A stretch of 64,000 nucleotides of DNA from Kiloniella laminariae (lineage in GTDB: Bacteria; Pseudomonadota; Alphaproteobacteria; Kiloniellales; Kiloniellaceae): NCBI RefSeq assembly GCF_027214005.1, contig NZ_JAPWGY010000002.1, positions 310,001 to 374,000 on the forward strand, written 5' to 3'. How positions within the stretch are numbered: position 1 is the first letter of the stretch; each line of letters starts with the position of its first letter. The notes under the pieces were generated by a model. That model ran no database searches, was not told the origin of the DNA, and saw nothing but the letters and a program-made list of their open reading frames with translations. Of the stretch, positions 28,752-38,990 are shown one piece after another. The position numbers and the translations under genes are program-made.

Positions 28752-30251
28752 TCAAGCTTCGTAGTTATCGGCAACAAAGCGTTCAAGCAGGCGAACGCCG
28801 AACCCCGTCGCACCTTTTTCTGCAATTGGCTTGTCTTTTGCAGACCAGGCAACGCCAGCAATGTCGATGTGAACCCAGGGTGTTCCGTTTTCAATAAACC
28901 TTTGAAGGAACTGTGCTGCGGTAATTGATCCAGCGAATCTGCCCCCGATATTCTTCATATCGGCAGCATCACTATCGATCAGTTTGTCATAACAATCAGC
29001 CAGCGGCAGACGCCAGACACGTTCGTCGACGGCTTCGCCTGCCGAAACAAGTTTGCTGGATATATCATCGTTATTGGAAAAAATACCTGCAATATCATTG
29101 CCCAGTGCAACAAGAATGGCTCCGGTAAGGGTAGCCAGATCGATGATCAGCCGGGGTTTGTGCTTTTCCTGCACATAAGACAGAACATCCGCAAGTACCA
29201 GGCGACCTTCAGCGTCTGTGTTTAGCACCTCAATCGTTTTTCCGGAATAGGATGTTACGATATCTCCGGGGCGCTGTGCATTGCCAGAAGGCATGTTTTC
29301 AGCCAGCCCGCAGGCTCCAACAACATTGACCTTCGCCTTTCTTCCGGCCAGGGCTTTCATCAGACCATAAACCGTCCCGGCACCTCCCATGTCGAATTTC
29401 ATATCTTCCATGCCAGCCGCAGGCTTGAGAGAGATCCCTCCGGTATCAAAAGTCACCCCTTTCCCCACAAAGGCCAGAGGTTTTTGCTCTCGGCTTTCCG
29501 GTGCGCCGTTCCACTCCATAATAACGACCTGAGAATCCCTGGCAGATCCCATACCAACGGCCAGAAGGGCATTCATTCCAAGATCAGCCATTTCTGCTTC
29601 CCCCAGAACTGTGACCTTGACACCCAATGTTTCAAGTTCCTTTGCCTGCTCTGCAAAGCTTTCCGGATAGAGACGGTTTGGCGGTTCGGACACCAGTTGA
29701 CGTGTAAACAATACACCCTGGGCAACTTTCTCAAGCTTCTCAAAGGTCGCCTGGGCATTTTCTGGGGATGCACAGTGCACCGTCATAGATTGCAGGGATG
29801 GCATACTCTCGGGTTTGACATTGGTTTTGTACGTATCAAACCGGTAGGAACGCAGCAAGGAACCATGAGACACATGTGCAGCAAGGACAGCCTCGTCCTT
29901 GCCTTCGGCCGTCAGTCCGTCAATCACAACACAGACTTCTGTTTCCCCTTTGCCGGACAGTTCCTTGTAAACACGCCCGCCCAGATTCTCAAGATCAACC
30001 ACCTTAAGGGGCGACTTCTTACCAAGACCTGCCAGGAGAATACGGCTGTTATCAATGTTTGCAGGAGCCAGAATATCCAGGAGTTCTCCTGATTTCCCTT
30101 TGAAGCGGCTATTCTCTATTGCCCGGAGGATCTTACCGCCACTGGCCTTGTCCAATGCCTGGGCAGTCGGGGACAACTCTCCGCCTTCATAAACGGCAAC
30201 AACCAGTGCGCCTGTCGTGGGAACATTTCCTGAAATGAAGGAAAACTTCAT
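28752..30251 (-). CDS. pepA: Leucyl aminopeptidase (M17)
   Basis: Cytosolic di-zinc aminopeptidase. The metal and catalytic motifs are intact: VGKGVTFDTGGISLKPAAGM (Lys, Asp), KFDMGGAGTV, and NTDAEGRLVLAD (Asp, Glu, Arg). The C-terminal part has WRLPLADCYDKLIDSDAADMKN. 499 residues, normal. Transcribed ahead of holC and divergent from lptF. Confidence 0.95.
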   Translation of the reverse strand: MKFSFISGNVPTTGALVVAVYEGGELSPTAQALDKASGGKILRAIENSRFKGKSGELLDILAPANIDNSRILLAGLGKKSPLKVVDLENLGGRVYKELSGKGETEVCVVIDGLTAEGKDEAVLAAHVSHGSLLRSYRFDTYKTNVKPESMPSLQSMTVHCASPENAQATFEKLEKVAQGVLFTRQLVSEPPNRLYPESFAEQAKELETLGVKVTVLGEAEMADLGMNALLAVGMGSARDSQVVIMEWNGAPESREQKPLAFVGKGVTFDTGGISLKPAAGMEDMKFDMGGAGTVYGLMKALAGRKAKVNVVGACGLAENMPSGNAQRPGDIVTSYSGKTIEVLNTDAEGRLVLADVLSYVQEKHKPRLIIDLATLTGAILVALGNDIAGIFSNNDDISSKLVSAGEAVDERVWRLPLADCYDKLIDSDAADMKNIGGRFAGSITAAQFLQRFIENGTPWVHIDIAGVAWSAKDKPIAEKGATGFGVRLLERFVADNYEA

Positions 30252-30457
30252 GCTATCCTCTTTGAATATGAATTAATGAAACAGCGAACAAAATTCGTTA
30301 GTCAGTACCCTGAGGCCAACCTAAACCGGAAAACTTTCAATTGCTCACCCAAATCTCTTTGATCTAACGTAAAAGTTCCACGATTTAACTGGACGTGGCA
30401 AGGCTGTTCTGGCTATTTCTTCACAGTATATTTTGCGAGACTGAATTTCGGACACTG

Positions 30458-31636
30458 ATGCAGATTATCTCACGTTACATGTTATTGCAGCTGGTTTTAT
30501 TCGCGATATCTGTCGCGATATCCCTTGCTGTGGCTGTCTGGCTGGCGCAATCCCTGCGTTTTGTTGACATGATCGTGAATGATGGCCTGCCGGCATCGAC
30601 CTTCTTCTATTTTGTTATTCTCCTGATGCCCTACTTTCTTGTCATCGTGATTCCGGTCGCCACTTTCTGTTCAGTGCTGTTTATTTACAACAAGCTTAAC
30701 ACTGACAGCGAGTTGATCGTCTTGCGGGCAGCAGGTTTTTCACAATTCCAACTCGCCGGTCCGGGCATCAAGCTGGGTTTGCTTGCCATGCTTTGTGTGG
30801 TTTCAATCAACCTGTACTTCCTCCCTGCATCCTACCGCGAATTCAGGGAACTCCAGCACTATTTTCGGGATAACCTCTCCCCGGTTCTTCTCAAAGAAGG
30901 AAAATTCAATACACTTAACAACGAATATACAATTTACTTCAAAGAGAAAACGCCGGCAGGTGAATTAAAGGGGCTGCTTGTTCATGACAGCAGTGTAGTC
31001 GGTGTTCAGGTTACGTACCTTGCAGAGACCGGTGCGTTGTTAAAAGAGAAAGATGATTTCAGAGCCATACTCTGGAATGCCAGCCGTCAGGAAATCGATC
31101 CGGAAACTGGCCGACTTTCAATTGCCTATTCAGATAAATATGTATTGAAATTTGCCAACATCAGCCAGGATGAAGGCGACCGCTGGCTCAAACCCAGAGA
31201 ACGCTTCCTCTCGGAGCTTCTTTTTCCGGATTCAGAAAATCCGCGAGATCTGGATAACTTTGATGAGCTTGTCGCAGCCGGGCATTATCGAATTTCCAGT
31301 CCTCTTTTCACCCTGGCAATGGCTTTCATTGCCTTGGCTTGCCTTCTATCAGGTGAATTCAGTCGACGAGGGCAACTTGGCAGAATAATGGTCGCCATCT
31401 GCTGTATGGGTGTCATGATGCTGGCAATGTTTTTGCTTAAAGACATTACTGAAAAAAATTCAAGCCTTATTCCTGTGCTCTATGTTTGGCCCCTTGCTGT
31501 CATCATGATATCAATTTTTGTACTGCAAAAAACCAAGAGAACCGTCCCCCTCAGGAAATCAGGTGAGACAGGCTCCACACCAAGTGATCAGACCACTGAA
31601 ACACAGGACCAGGCGACAGGGCAGGCAAAGGGATGA
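30458..31636 (+). CDS. lptF: LPS export ABC transporter permease LptF
   Basis: Inner-membrane half of the LptB2FG machine that extracts LPS. The start is the ATG at 30458 (MQIISRYMLLQLVLFAISVA); an upstream in-frame GTG at 30395 has no support. Two membrane segments at each end flank a periplasmic beta-jellyroll (about 130-260). 392 residues. The stop codon overlaps the lptG start by 4 bp (ATGA). Confidence 0.93.
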   Translation: MQIISRYMLLQLVLFAISVAISLAVAVWLAQSLRFVDMIVNDGLPASTFFYFVILLMPYFLVIVIPVATFCSVLFIYNKLNTDSELIVLRAAGFSQFQLAGPGIKLGLLAMLCVVSINLYFLPASYREFRELQHYFRDNLSPVLLKEGKFNTLNNEYTIYFKEKTPAGELKGLLVHDSSVVGVQVTYLAETGALLKEKDDFRAILWNASRQEIDPETGRLSIAYSDKYVLKFANISQDEGDRWLKPRERFLSELLFPDSENPRDLDNFDELVAAGHYRISSPLFTLAMAFIALACLLSGEFSRRGQLGRIMVAICCMGVMMLAMFLLKDITEKNSSLIPVLYVWPLAVIMISIFVLQKTKRTVPLRKSGETGSTPSDQTTETQDQATGQAKG

Positions 31637-32757
31637 CTGTTTTTCATGAAAAAAGAGCTGTAAAACCGGCTTTTATCTCTTGGACCCTCTTCAGCTATGC
31701 TTCCAGAAACTACCTTTTCAGTTTTTTTGGGTTTTTCGCAGTGCTTATGGGGGTCGTATTTCTGATTTCGCTGCTTGAAGTATCTGATGATCTTGAGGAC
31801 AAAGCCGTTCCTTTTTTACAGATCGTAAAAATTGTTCTCTTTCGCCTGCCTCAACTGAGCGAGGAAATCATGCCTTTCATGATTCTCTTTGCTGCTATGG
31901 CAACTTTCTGGAAAATGACCAGGGCAAATGAGTTGGTTATCATCAGAACCGCTGGTGTATCAATCTGGGGAATCATTCTTCCCTTCGCTTTTTGCTCTCT
32001 CATGATTGGTGTGTTGAGCTTTGCAGTAATAAACCCGATATCTTCTGCACTCTTTGCAAAAAACAAAGAGCTTGAGCGACTGTACAAAAAAAGTGATCAG
32101 GCTGTTTTCAAAGTCTCTGAAACAGGACTGTGGCTCCGGCAATCTGACGAAACAGGTATCTCGGTTATCCATGCAGGCTCTGTAAATAGCGATCTCTCAC
32201 TCAATAGTGTGATAATCTTCCAATTGGCTGAAGATGGCGATTTTCTCTCGAGGTATGATTCTGAAAAAGCGCAGCTGGCAAATGGCAACTGGATCTTAGA
32301 AAAAGTTTGGCATTCTTTTCCCGGCGAAAAACCAACCTTCCTGCTAGAAGCTCAACTTCCGACAGACCTGACTATGGAGAAAGTACAAGAAAGCTTTGCT
32401 AATCCAAAGTCGATTTCTTTTTGGGAACTCCCCTATTTTATCAATTTGCTTGAAAATGCAGGATTTTCAGCAATCAAACACAAATTGCAATTTCATCGCC
32501 TTCTCTCCAAGCCTTTTCTCTTTATTGCAATGGTTCTCCTTGCCGCAACCTTTTCAATGCAGCAACATAGGCGTGGACGGGTTGGCCTGATGATCCTTTC
32601 CGGTATACTTACCGGTTTTATGCTTTATTTTCTTTCCAACTTTGTTTTTGCGCTGGGACAGTCCGCTAAAGTTCCGATTGCTTTGGCTGCTTGGTCTCCG
32701 GCAGGAGTATCTTTATTGCTAGGCGTTACAATGTTGTTACATCTGGAAGACGGTTAA
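31633..32757 (+). CDS. lptG: LPS export ABC transporter permease LptG
   Basis: Partner permease of LptF, 374 residues with the same plan: N-terminal helices (LFSFFGFFAVLMGVVFLISL), a periplasmic domain, and C-terminal helices. The conserved coupling region ANELVIIRTAGVSIWGIILP that contacts LptB is visible. Translationally coupled to lptF and followed directly by lptD. Confidence 0.93.
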   Translation: MTVFHEKRAVKPAFISWTLFSYASRNYLFSFFGFFAVLMGVVFLISLLEVSDDLEDKAVPFLQIVKIVLFRLPQLSEEIMPFMILFAAMATFWKMTRANELVIIRTAGVSIWGIILPFAFCSLMIGVLSFAVINPISSALFAKNKELERLYKKSDQAVFKVSETGLWLRQSDETGISVIHAGSVNSDLSLNSVIIFQLAEDGDFLSRYDSEKAQLANGNWILEKVWHSFPGEKPTFLLEAQLPTDLTMEKVQESFANPKSISFWELPYFINLLENAGFSAIKHKLQFHRLLSKPFLFIAMVLLAATFSMQQHRRGRVGLMILSGILTGFMLYFLSNFVFALGQSAKVPIALAAWSPAGVSLLLGVTMLLHLEDG

Positions 32758-32788
32758 GTCGATGTCTTTTGGGGGGATAAACAGAGCT

Positions 32789-34975
32789 ATGAAAAACAGT
32801 GTTTCGGCGATCGCCCTGTCACTGTCATTTTCTGCGTGTGTAATAGGCGCCAAGCTTGTGCATGCACAGGCCACAGATGCCATTGAACAAAATGTTCCTG
32901 CGCTAATCAGCGCAGATGAAGTCATTTATGACGAAGGTTTAGGCATAGTCACAGCAGCAGGAAATGTAGAAATATCACAAGGGCAGAGAACCGTTCTTGC
33001 CGATACAATTTCTTATAACATAAACAATAATGTTGTAACTGCTACAGGCAACATCAGTCTATTGGAGCCGAGCGGCGACATTGTTTTTGCAGAACACGTC
33101 GAACTCACTGAGGACCTGAAAGAAGGCTTCATCCGCGACATCAGAGTCCTTCTTACTGATCGCAGCAGGCTTGCGGCAAGTAGTGGACAACTTACCGGTG
33201 GAAATATTTCGGTTTTCACTAACGGCGTTTTTAGTCCTTGTGAACTATGCAAAGACAATCCTGATCGCGCACCTATCTGGCAACTAAAAGCCAAGAAAAT
33301 TACGCACAACAAGACTTCACAAACGATAAAATACGATCACGCCTGGATGGAAATATTCGGAGTGCCGATCATCTACACCCCGTACCTCGCCCACCCAGAT
33401 CCAACGGTAAAGCGACGGAGTGGTTTTCTTCTTCCAAGTTATGGAAGTTCTACCCAACTCGGCAATACCCTGCAAATTCCTTATTACTGGGCGATAGATG
33501 AATCTTCTGAATTTCTTTTTGCCCCTATCGCTACGACAAAACAAGGTATTGTTCTTGCCGGGGAATATGAACGAAAATTCAACACTGGCGACTTGTCTAT
33601 TGAGGCAAGTGCAACGGTTGCCGACCGCCGAGGGAGTAACGATACTGTCCACAGCGATGAATTTCGGGGACAAATCATCAGCGAAGGACGCTTCGATCTA
33701 GATAAAACCTGGAGATGGGGATACAACCTCGAACGTGCAACAGATGATACCTATGGACGTGTCTACGGTTTCAACACAGATTCTGAATTGGAAACCAGTG
33801 CTTTTGTTGAAGGGTTCAGAGGTCGGAATTATGCAAAAATAGACAGTTACACCTTTCAGAGTTTAAGGAGTAATGTAGATGATTCCGAGAACCCTTTTGT
33901 TCTCCCCCGGGCAGAATATAACTTTGTCAGCCAACCAGGTATACGTGGCGGAACCTATCGACTGGACTCAAATCTGCAAGCTTTGGGGCGTTCTGAAGGA
34001 CGTGATAGTCGTCGGCTCTCTATGATTGGTGGGTGGGACCTCCCATACACAGGCTCATGGGGAGACCAGTATAAACTTACCGGACAAATCCAGACAGATG
34101 GATACTGGGTAAATGACGTAAACCAGGACGGCCCTGAAGTTCGTCCTGGTGACAACAATTACAGTGGGGTAACCGGACGAGCATTCCCCCAATTAGCCTT
34201 GGAATGGCGTTACCCTTTCGCAAGTTACCGGGGTAACTTTACCCAGACAGTTGAGCCAATTGTACAGGGTATCCTTGCACCAAACGGATCCAACCCGGGG
34301 GAAATACCGAACGACGACAGCCAGGAATTCGAGTTCGACGATACATCACTCTTTTCACTCAACCGCTTTGCGGGGACAGACCGCGTCGATTCCGGTAGTC
34401 GCGTCAGCTATGGTTTCAAGTGGACAGCCAGCACGATCTCAGGTAATCAGGCTGATTTCCTCCTGGGGCAGAGTTACCGTTTCAATGGAAAAAGTGCTCT
34501 CTATGAAGAGAACTCTGGTCTTCGGGATCCCCTGTCCGATATTGTCGGTCATGTTGGCATATATACTATAGATAATTTTGATGCCCTCTACCGTTTCAGA
34601 GTTGATCCGGATGACTTCAGTGTAAATCGAAACGAGATCGAGGTTACAGTCGGGCCGAAGGCATTCAACCTCAATCTTGATTATGTCTTCCTGAAAGATG
34701 ACAATATCAACGATGAAACCATAGATAGGGAAGAAGTGAAGGTTGGAATAAACAGCCAGTTGACAGAATACTGGAGCCTCAACTCGAGTTACACCCGAGA
34801 TCTTGATGAAGACGATTCACGTGAAGCCAGTTTAGGAATGATCTATCAGGATGAGTGTATCATTATTGATTCGCTCTACACACGCACTTGGTTCCGCGAC
34901 AGAGAACTTGAACCTGACAACAGATTCACTGTCGAACTGACGTTCAAACATCTCGGTACGATCCAACCGCTGTAA
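32789..34975 (+). CDS. lptD: LPS assembly outer-membrane protein LptD
   Basis: Outer-membrane LPS translocon. The start at 32789 (MKNSVSAIALSLSFSACVIG) gives a normal signal peptide cut after VHAQA; an in-frame ATG at 32762 would add nine residues. The periplasmic OstA jellyroll covers about residues 45-190 (ISADEVIYDEGLGIVTAAGN), followed by PIIYTPYLAHPDPTVKRRSGFL and a long barrel. About 728 residues, with few cysteines (a CELC pair) compared with E. coli. Middle of the lpt-surA operon. Confidence 0.93.
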   Translation: MKNSVSAIALSLSFSACVIGAKLVHAQATDAIEQNVPALISADEVIYDEGLGIVTAAGNVEISQGQRTVLADTISYNINNNVVTATGNISLLEPSGDIVFAEHVELTEDLKEGFIRDIRVLLTDRSRLAASSGQLTGGNISVFTNGVFSPCELCKDNPDRAPIWQLKAKKITHNKTSQTIKYDHAWMEIFGVPIIYTPYLAHPDPTVKRRSGFLLPSYGSSTQLGNTLQIPYYWAIDESSEFLFAPIATTKQGIVLAGEYERKFNTGDLSIEASATVADRRGSNDTVHSDEFRGQIISEGRFDLDKTWRWGYNLERATDDTYGRVYGFNTDSELETSAFVEGFRGRNYAKIDSYTFQSLRSNVDDSENPFVLPRAEYNFVSQPGIRGGTYRLDSNLQALGRSEGRDSRRLSMIGGWDLPYTGSWGDQYKLTGQIQTDGYWVNDVNQDGPEVRPGDNNYSGVTGRAFPQLALEWRYPFASYRGNFTQTVEPIVQGILAPNGSNPGEIPNDDSQEFEFDDTSLFSLNRFAGTDRVDSGSRVSYGFKWTASTISGNQADFLLGQSYRFNGKSALYEENSGLRDPLSDIVGHVGIYTIDNFDALYRFRVDPDDFSVNRNEIEVTVGPKAFNLNLDYVFLKDDNINDETIDREEVKVGINSQLTEYWSLNSSYTRDLDEDDSREASLGMIYQDECIIIDSLYTRTWFRDRELEPDNRFTVELTFKHLGTIQPL

Positions 34976-35036
34976 TCACCGAGATATCCTGCTTGATGAA
35001 ACATCTTACTGAAGTAACAAGGAATAAGATACTCTC

Positions 35037-36278
35037 ATGAAACGTATACTTTTCGCCTCCCTGATGAGTATCCTGTTCCTTTGCGGACATCCTGCTGTTT
35101 CTCAGGATGTCCTGCGCCCTGCGGCTGTTGTGAACGATGATATTATATCACTTTTGGATGTTGCACAGAGAACCCAGCTCGCCATCATCGCTTCGGGCAG
35201 GCAAGATTCTCCGGATCTCAGGCGCAACATGTTACAGCAGGTTGTCCGTACACTGATTGATGAAAGGCTCAAACTCCAGGAAGCTGAACGGCTGAATATT
35301 GTTATTTCGGACCAGGAAATACAGGGCGCCTTTGGCAAGGTCGCAGCCCAGAATAATATGTCCCAGGAACAGCTTCTTGATACGTTGAGAAAGCAGGGTG
35401 TTTTGCCGGTTACGCTCTACGATCAGTTCCGAGCTGAACTCGCCTGGAGAGCAGTGATCAACGCACGCCTGCGCTCAACGATTAACATTACAGATGCTGA
35501 AATTGAAGAGGTCGTTGCCAAGGTCCAGGCAGAAGGAGCAAAAACGCAGAAGCGGATCTTTGAAATATTTTTAGGCATTGATACCGCTTCTGATGAAGCA
35601 CGGGTGAGACAACAGGCGGAAGAAGCCCTCGCGACGATTAATGGCGGCGCCCAGTTTTCAGCAATCGCCCGACAGGTTTCCCAATCGAACAGCGCCAGTC
35701 TTGGTGGCGATCTTGGTTGGCTTCAGAGCAGCCAGCTCGCCCCTGAACTCCAGCCTGCTGTTGCTTCGGCTGCACCGGGAATGATCCTTGGTCCCATTCA
35801 TACGACACGTGGCTATTACATTCTGCTTGTACAGGATGAAAGATCCACGCGCAGTGAGGAGAAGGTTCACCTGAAGCAGTTTTTCTTTGCCCTTCCCGAG
35901 AACGCGACATTTGAGCAAAGGCAGCTCATCCAGTCCAAGGCTGCCGATGCACGCCGCAAATACGAAAGCTGCAGCACAATGGACGCGCTTGCCAAGGAAC
36001 TTGGCGATCTGGGCTCCGGTGATCTGGGCACGATCAACACCAAAGATCTTCCTGCGGCAACCAGCGAGGCCATTCGCAATGTCAAGGTCGGCGAAACGTC
36101 TGCTCCGATCCAGGTCTCTGGCGGGATTGCCGTGATTGCGGTCTGTGACCGACAGGCAAGCGGCGGGATTGACCGGCTGGCTATACAGCAAAAACTGGCA
36201 GATGACAGGCTGGATTCCCTGGCGCGGCGCTATCTGCTGGACCTGCGTCGCAGCTCCAACGTGGACATCCGCCTGTGA
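35037..36278 (+). CDS. surA: Periplasmic chaperone / peptidyl-prolyl isomerase SurA
   Basis: Assists folding of outer-membrane proteins including LptD. Signal peptide at 1-22 (MKRILFASLMSILFLCGHPAVSQ). The SurA N-domain follows (VVNDDIISLLDVAQRTQL), then a parvulin domain (about 170-275: SALGGDLGWLQSSQLAPELQ-type block) and a second degenerate one. 413 residues. Base composition becomes visibly GC-richer in the last third. The stop overlaps the GTG start of pdxA. Confidence 0.92.
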   Translation: MKRILFASLMSILFLCGHPAVSQDVLRPAAVVNDDIISLLDVAQRTQLAIIASGRQDSPDLRRNMLQQVVRTLIDERLKLQEAERLNIVISDQEIQGAFGKVAAQNNMSQEQLLDTLRKQGVLPVTLYDQFRAELAWRAVINARLRSTINITDAEIEEVVAKVQAEGAKTQKRIFEIFLGIDTASDEARVRQQAEEALATINGGAQFSAIARQVSQSNSASLGGDLGWLQSSQLAPELQPAVASAAPGMILGPIHTTRGYYILLVQDERSTRSEEKVHLKQFFFALPENATFEQRQLIQSKAADARRKYESCSTMDALAKELGDLGSGDLGTINTKDLPAATSEAIRNVKVGETSAPIQVSGGIAVIAVCDRQASGGIDRLAIQQKLADDRLDSLARRYLLDLRRSSNVDIRL

Positions 36279-37333
36279 CAAAGGCCACGGCCTCTCCGCT
36301 CCTTCGCCCCTCGCTTCCCCTGGCCCTGACCATGGGCGAGCCGGCGGGGATTGGCGGCGAACTGACGCTCAAGGCCTGGCTGGAGCGACGGCATAGTAAC
36401 ACTACGCCTTTTTTCGCCATTGATGATATCAGGCGACTGGAGGTCCTGGCGGCACAGCTCGGGCTGGCCGTCCCCGTCAAAGAGATCGCCGGGCCGGAAG
36501 AAGCGGCGGGTTGTTTCGCCGAAGCCCTCCCGGTTCTGAGCCAGAAGTTGTCAGATGTTGTGATTTCGGGACAGGTCAATCCGGCGAACGGAAAAGCGGT
36601 GCTCGGCTCGATCGAGCGGGCGGTCGAGCTGGTCCGGGCCGGGCGTGCGGCGGCGGTGGTGACCAACCCGATCAACAAGGCGGCGCTCTATGATATCGGC
36701 TTCAAACATCCCGGCCATACGGAGTATCTCGCTGATCTAGCAGGGATTTCCACGCCTTCGGTCATGATGCTGGCCTGTGCCCAGCTGCGGGTTGTCCCGG
36801 TCACGATACATCTTTCCCTCGCACAAGCGATAAAAAATATCAACCAAGAATTGCTGACCCACACCATCAGAACAACCCACCGCGCGCTGCAGGACGACTT
36901 TGGCATCGCCGCGCCACGGCTGGCGGTCTCGGGCCTCAACCCCCATGCAGGCGAGAACGGCAGCATGGGCCGCGAAGAGATCGAGCTGATCATCCCGACC
37001 CTGGAACTGATCCGCAAGGAAGGCCTTGATCTGATCGGCCCGCTGCCCGCGGACACCATGTTCCACGCCAGCGCGCGCAAGCGCTATGACGTTGCGATCT
37101 GCATGTACCACGACCAGGCCCTGATCCCGATCAAGACGCTGGATTTTGACGGCGGGGTCAACATCACCCTCGGCCTGCCCTTTATCCGCACCTCGCCCGA
37201 TCACGGCACGGCCTTTGATATCGCGGGCAAAGGTATAGCTAACCCCGCCAGCCTGCTTGCCGCACTGGATATGGCGGCAGAGATGGCAAAAAAGACGGCG
37301 GGCAAAAGCCGTCATGCACCGAAGGCTCCGTAA
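36275..37333 (+). CDS. pdxA: 4-hydroxythreonine-4-phosphate dehydrogenase
   Basis: NAD-dependent, metal-dependent step of pyridoxal phosphate synthesis. GTG start overlapping surA by 4 bp. Motifs: LTMGEPAGIGGELTLKAW at the N terminus, HPGHTEYLADL (metal His), and MYHDQALIPIKTLDFDGGVN and SPDHGTAFDIAGKG (further metal ligands). 352 residues. GC-rich compared with the lpt genes. surA-pdxA-rsmA is a widely conserved order. Confidence 0.95.
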   Translation: MTKATASPLLRPSLPLALTMGEPAGIGGELTLKAWLERRHSNTTPFFAIDDIRRLEVLAAQLGLAVPVKEIAGPEEAAGCFAEALPVLSQKLSDVVISGQVNPANGKAVLGSIERAVELVRAGRAAAVVTNPINKAALYDIGFKHPGHTEYLADLAGISTPSVMMLACAQLRVVPVTIHLSLAQAIKNINQELLTHTIRTTHRALQDDFGIAAPRLAVSGLNPHAGENGSMGREEIELIIPTLELIRKEGLDLIGPLPADTMFHASARKRYDVAICMYHDQALIPIKTLDFDGGVNITLGLPFIRTSPDHGTAFDIAGKGIANPASLLAALDMAAEMAKKTAGKSRHAPKAP

Positions 37334-37570
37334 CAGGTCTGCGCCCCCAGTCTGCGCCCCAGGTCACTGCTACAGTGTTCCGGGCCACTCCCCAGACCAC
37401 GTTTTTCCCCCACCCGAGCATCCCGCGATCTGGCACTATCCGGTAGACAGGCCCCGATAGATATAGCCCAATAGGCAGAGATAGATTATACAGCCCCTAT
37501 AACCTTGCAGCCTTGCCCCGGCAGGAGCTGTGAGCCCGTAACCCGAACAAGCGATGAACCAGACAGCCCC

Positions 37571-38440
37571 ATGAACAGATCCCCGGATGGCCTCCCTCCT
37601 CTGCGCGATGTGATCGCCCGCTTTGAACTTGCCGCGAAAAAATCGCTGGGGCAGAACTTCCTGCTCGACCTCAACCTGACCTCCCGCATTGCCAGAAACG
37701 GCGGCCCGCTGGATCAGGGCACGGTGTTCGAGATCGGCCCGGGCCCCGGCGGCCTGACCCGTGGCCTGTTGATGGAGGGCGCGCAGGAGGTCATCGCCGT
37801 GGAAAAGGACCAGCGCTGCCTGAACGCCCTGGCCGAGGTCAGCTCGGCCTATGCCGGAAAGCTGACAGTGATCGAACAGGACGCCCTGACGGTGGATTTC
37901 AGCACGCTGGGCAGCACGCCAAGACGGATTGTCGCCAACCTGCCCTATAACATTTCAACCGTGTTGCTGCTGCGCTGGCTTAAACAGATCGCCGCCGATC
38001 CGACGGTCTATGCCAGCCTGACCCTGATGTTCCAGAAAGAAGTGGTCGACCGCCTGACCGCCAGCCCCGGCACCAAAAGCTACGGCAGGCTGAGCGTGAT
38101 GACCCAGTGGCTCTGCCGGGCGCAGGCGCTGTTTGACATCCCGCCCCGTGCCTTTATCCCGCCGCCCAAGATCACCTCGACCGTGGTCCGGCTGGAACCC
38201 CACGCCGCGCCGCTGGCCCCGGCAGAGGTTGGCGCGCTGGAAAAGGTGACGGAATCCGCCTTTGGCCAGCGCCGGAAAATGCTGCGCCAGAGCCTGAAAA
38301 CACTGGGTGTTGCCACCGGAGAGCTGATTGAACGCGCAGGCGTACGGGAAACCGCGCGGGCGGAAGAGCTGAGCGTTGAGGAGTTCTGTACGCTGGCGCG
38401 TTGCTATCAGGAGCTGAAAGAGGCAAAACCTGCTTCCTGA
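37571..38440 (+). CDS. rsmA: 16S rRNA (A1518/A1519) dimethyltransferase
   Basis: Dimethylates two adenosines in helix 45 of 16S rRNA. The ATG at 37571 ([20 protein letters not shown]) is preferred over an upstream frame opening at 37505. Motifs: [26 protein letters not shown] (SAM), and the catalytic NLPYNIST. 289 residues. It is separated from pdxA by 237 bp and may have its own promoter. Its 3' flank is repeated on the far side of the toxin-antitoxin pair. Confidence 0.95.
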   Translation: MNRSPDGLPPLRDVIARFELAAKKSLGQNFLLDLNLTSRIARNGGPLDQGTVFEIGPGPGGLTRGLLMEGAQEVIAVEKDQRCLNALAEVSSAYAGKLTVIEQDALTVDFSTLGSTPRRIVANLPYNISTVLLLRWLKQIAADPTVYASLTLMFQKEVVDRLTASPGTKSYGRLSVMTQWLCRAQALFDIPPRAFIPPPKITSTVVRLEPHAAPLAPAEVGALEKVTESAFGQRRKMLRQSLKTLGVATGELIERAGVRETARAEELSVEEFCTLARCYQELKEAKPAS

Positions 38441-38495
38441 TGTCCCCTCAATAATCGGGACCAGAGCCCTTCCCCGGGCGTGACAGACTCTCTGG

Positions 38496-38529
38496 CTGAC
38501 AAAAAGAGATTATCCGGAAAATCTGCCCG
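38496..38529 (+). repeat. Direct repeat, left copy (flank of toxin-antitoxin module)
   Basis: 34-nt stretch beginning CTGACAAAAAGAGATTATCC and ending CTGCCCG, nearly identical to 39394-39425 apart from one substitution and two 1-nt length differences. An 11-nt CCTGATGTCCC also occurs upstream of both copies (38436 and 39365). Confidence 0.75.
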
Positions 38530-38666
38530 GCTTGCTCCTGGAATGAGCGCTGGTATCTGCACTTGCGCCAGATTTCACAAGTCCCGGCTCATTTAACGTG
38601 AGAATACAATCCATACGCGTGCAAGCGATCGCCAGCAAACAGTATAAGGACTATTCTTTCTGACAG

Positions 38667-38717
38667 GTAATGATGTTCCTTGAAATTTGTAATGATATTC
38701 CTTACATTCAGAATATC
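38667..38717 (+). promoter_or_regulatory. Operator-like repeats upstream of antitoxin gene
   Basis: Two 15-bp direct repeats, GTAATGATGTTCCTT (38667-38681) and GTAATGATATTCCTT (38689-38703), differ at one base and are 22 bp apart, two helical turns. The second overlaps a perfect inverted repeat GATATTC-N10-GAATATC (38694-38717). This is what autoregulation by an AbrB-type antitoxin dimer would need. Confidence 0.6.
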
Positions 38718-38739
38718 AGAATCCAAGGACATCCCTATC

Positions 38740-38967
38740 ATGTCGATCACGTCAGCCTTAACAACCAAGTGTCAGACAACGATACCTCTGGCCGTTCGTA
38801 AATACCTGAAAGTCGGTGCAGGTGACCTGCTTCAGTATGAACTTCAGGACGGGCATGTTGTGCTGACCCCTGTTGCCAAACCTGATGCGGAACATCACGA
38901 AGACCCTTTCTATCACTTTACCGAATGGGGGGGTGAAAATGATGAAGAGGCTTATGCAGACCTTTAA
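38740..38967 (+). CDS. AbrB/MazE-type antitoxin
   Basis: 75-residue protein with a swapped-hairpin AbrB DNA-binding fold at residues 1-45 (SALTTKCQTTIPLAVRKYLKVGAGDLLQYE) and an acidic tail ending DEEAYADL that would wrap the toxin. The start at 38740 is set by the fold; the frame is open upstream across the operator. The usual Gly in the SKGQ turn is Cys here (TKCQ). The toxin gene starts 24 bp downstream. Confidence 0.85.
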   Translation: MSITSALTTKCQTTIPLAVRKYLKVGAGDLLQYELQDGHVVLTPVAKPDAEHHEDPFYHFTEWGGENDEEAYADL

Positions 38968-38990
38968 AACCAAATTGGAAGGAGGTCTGG

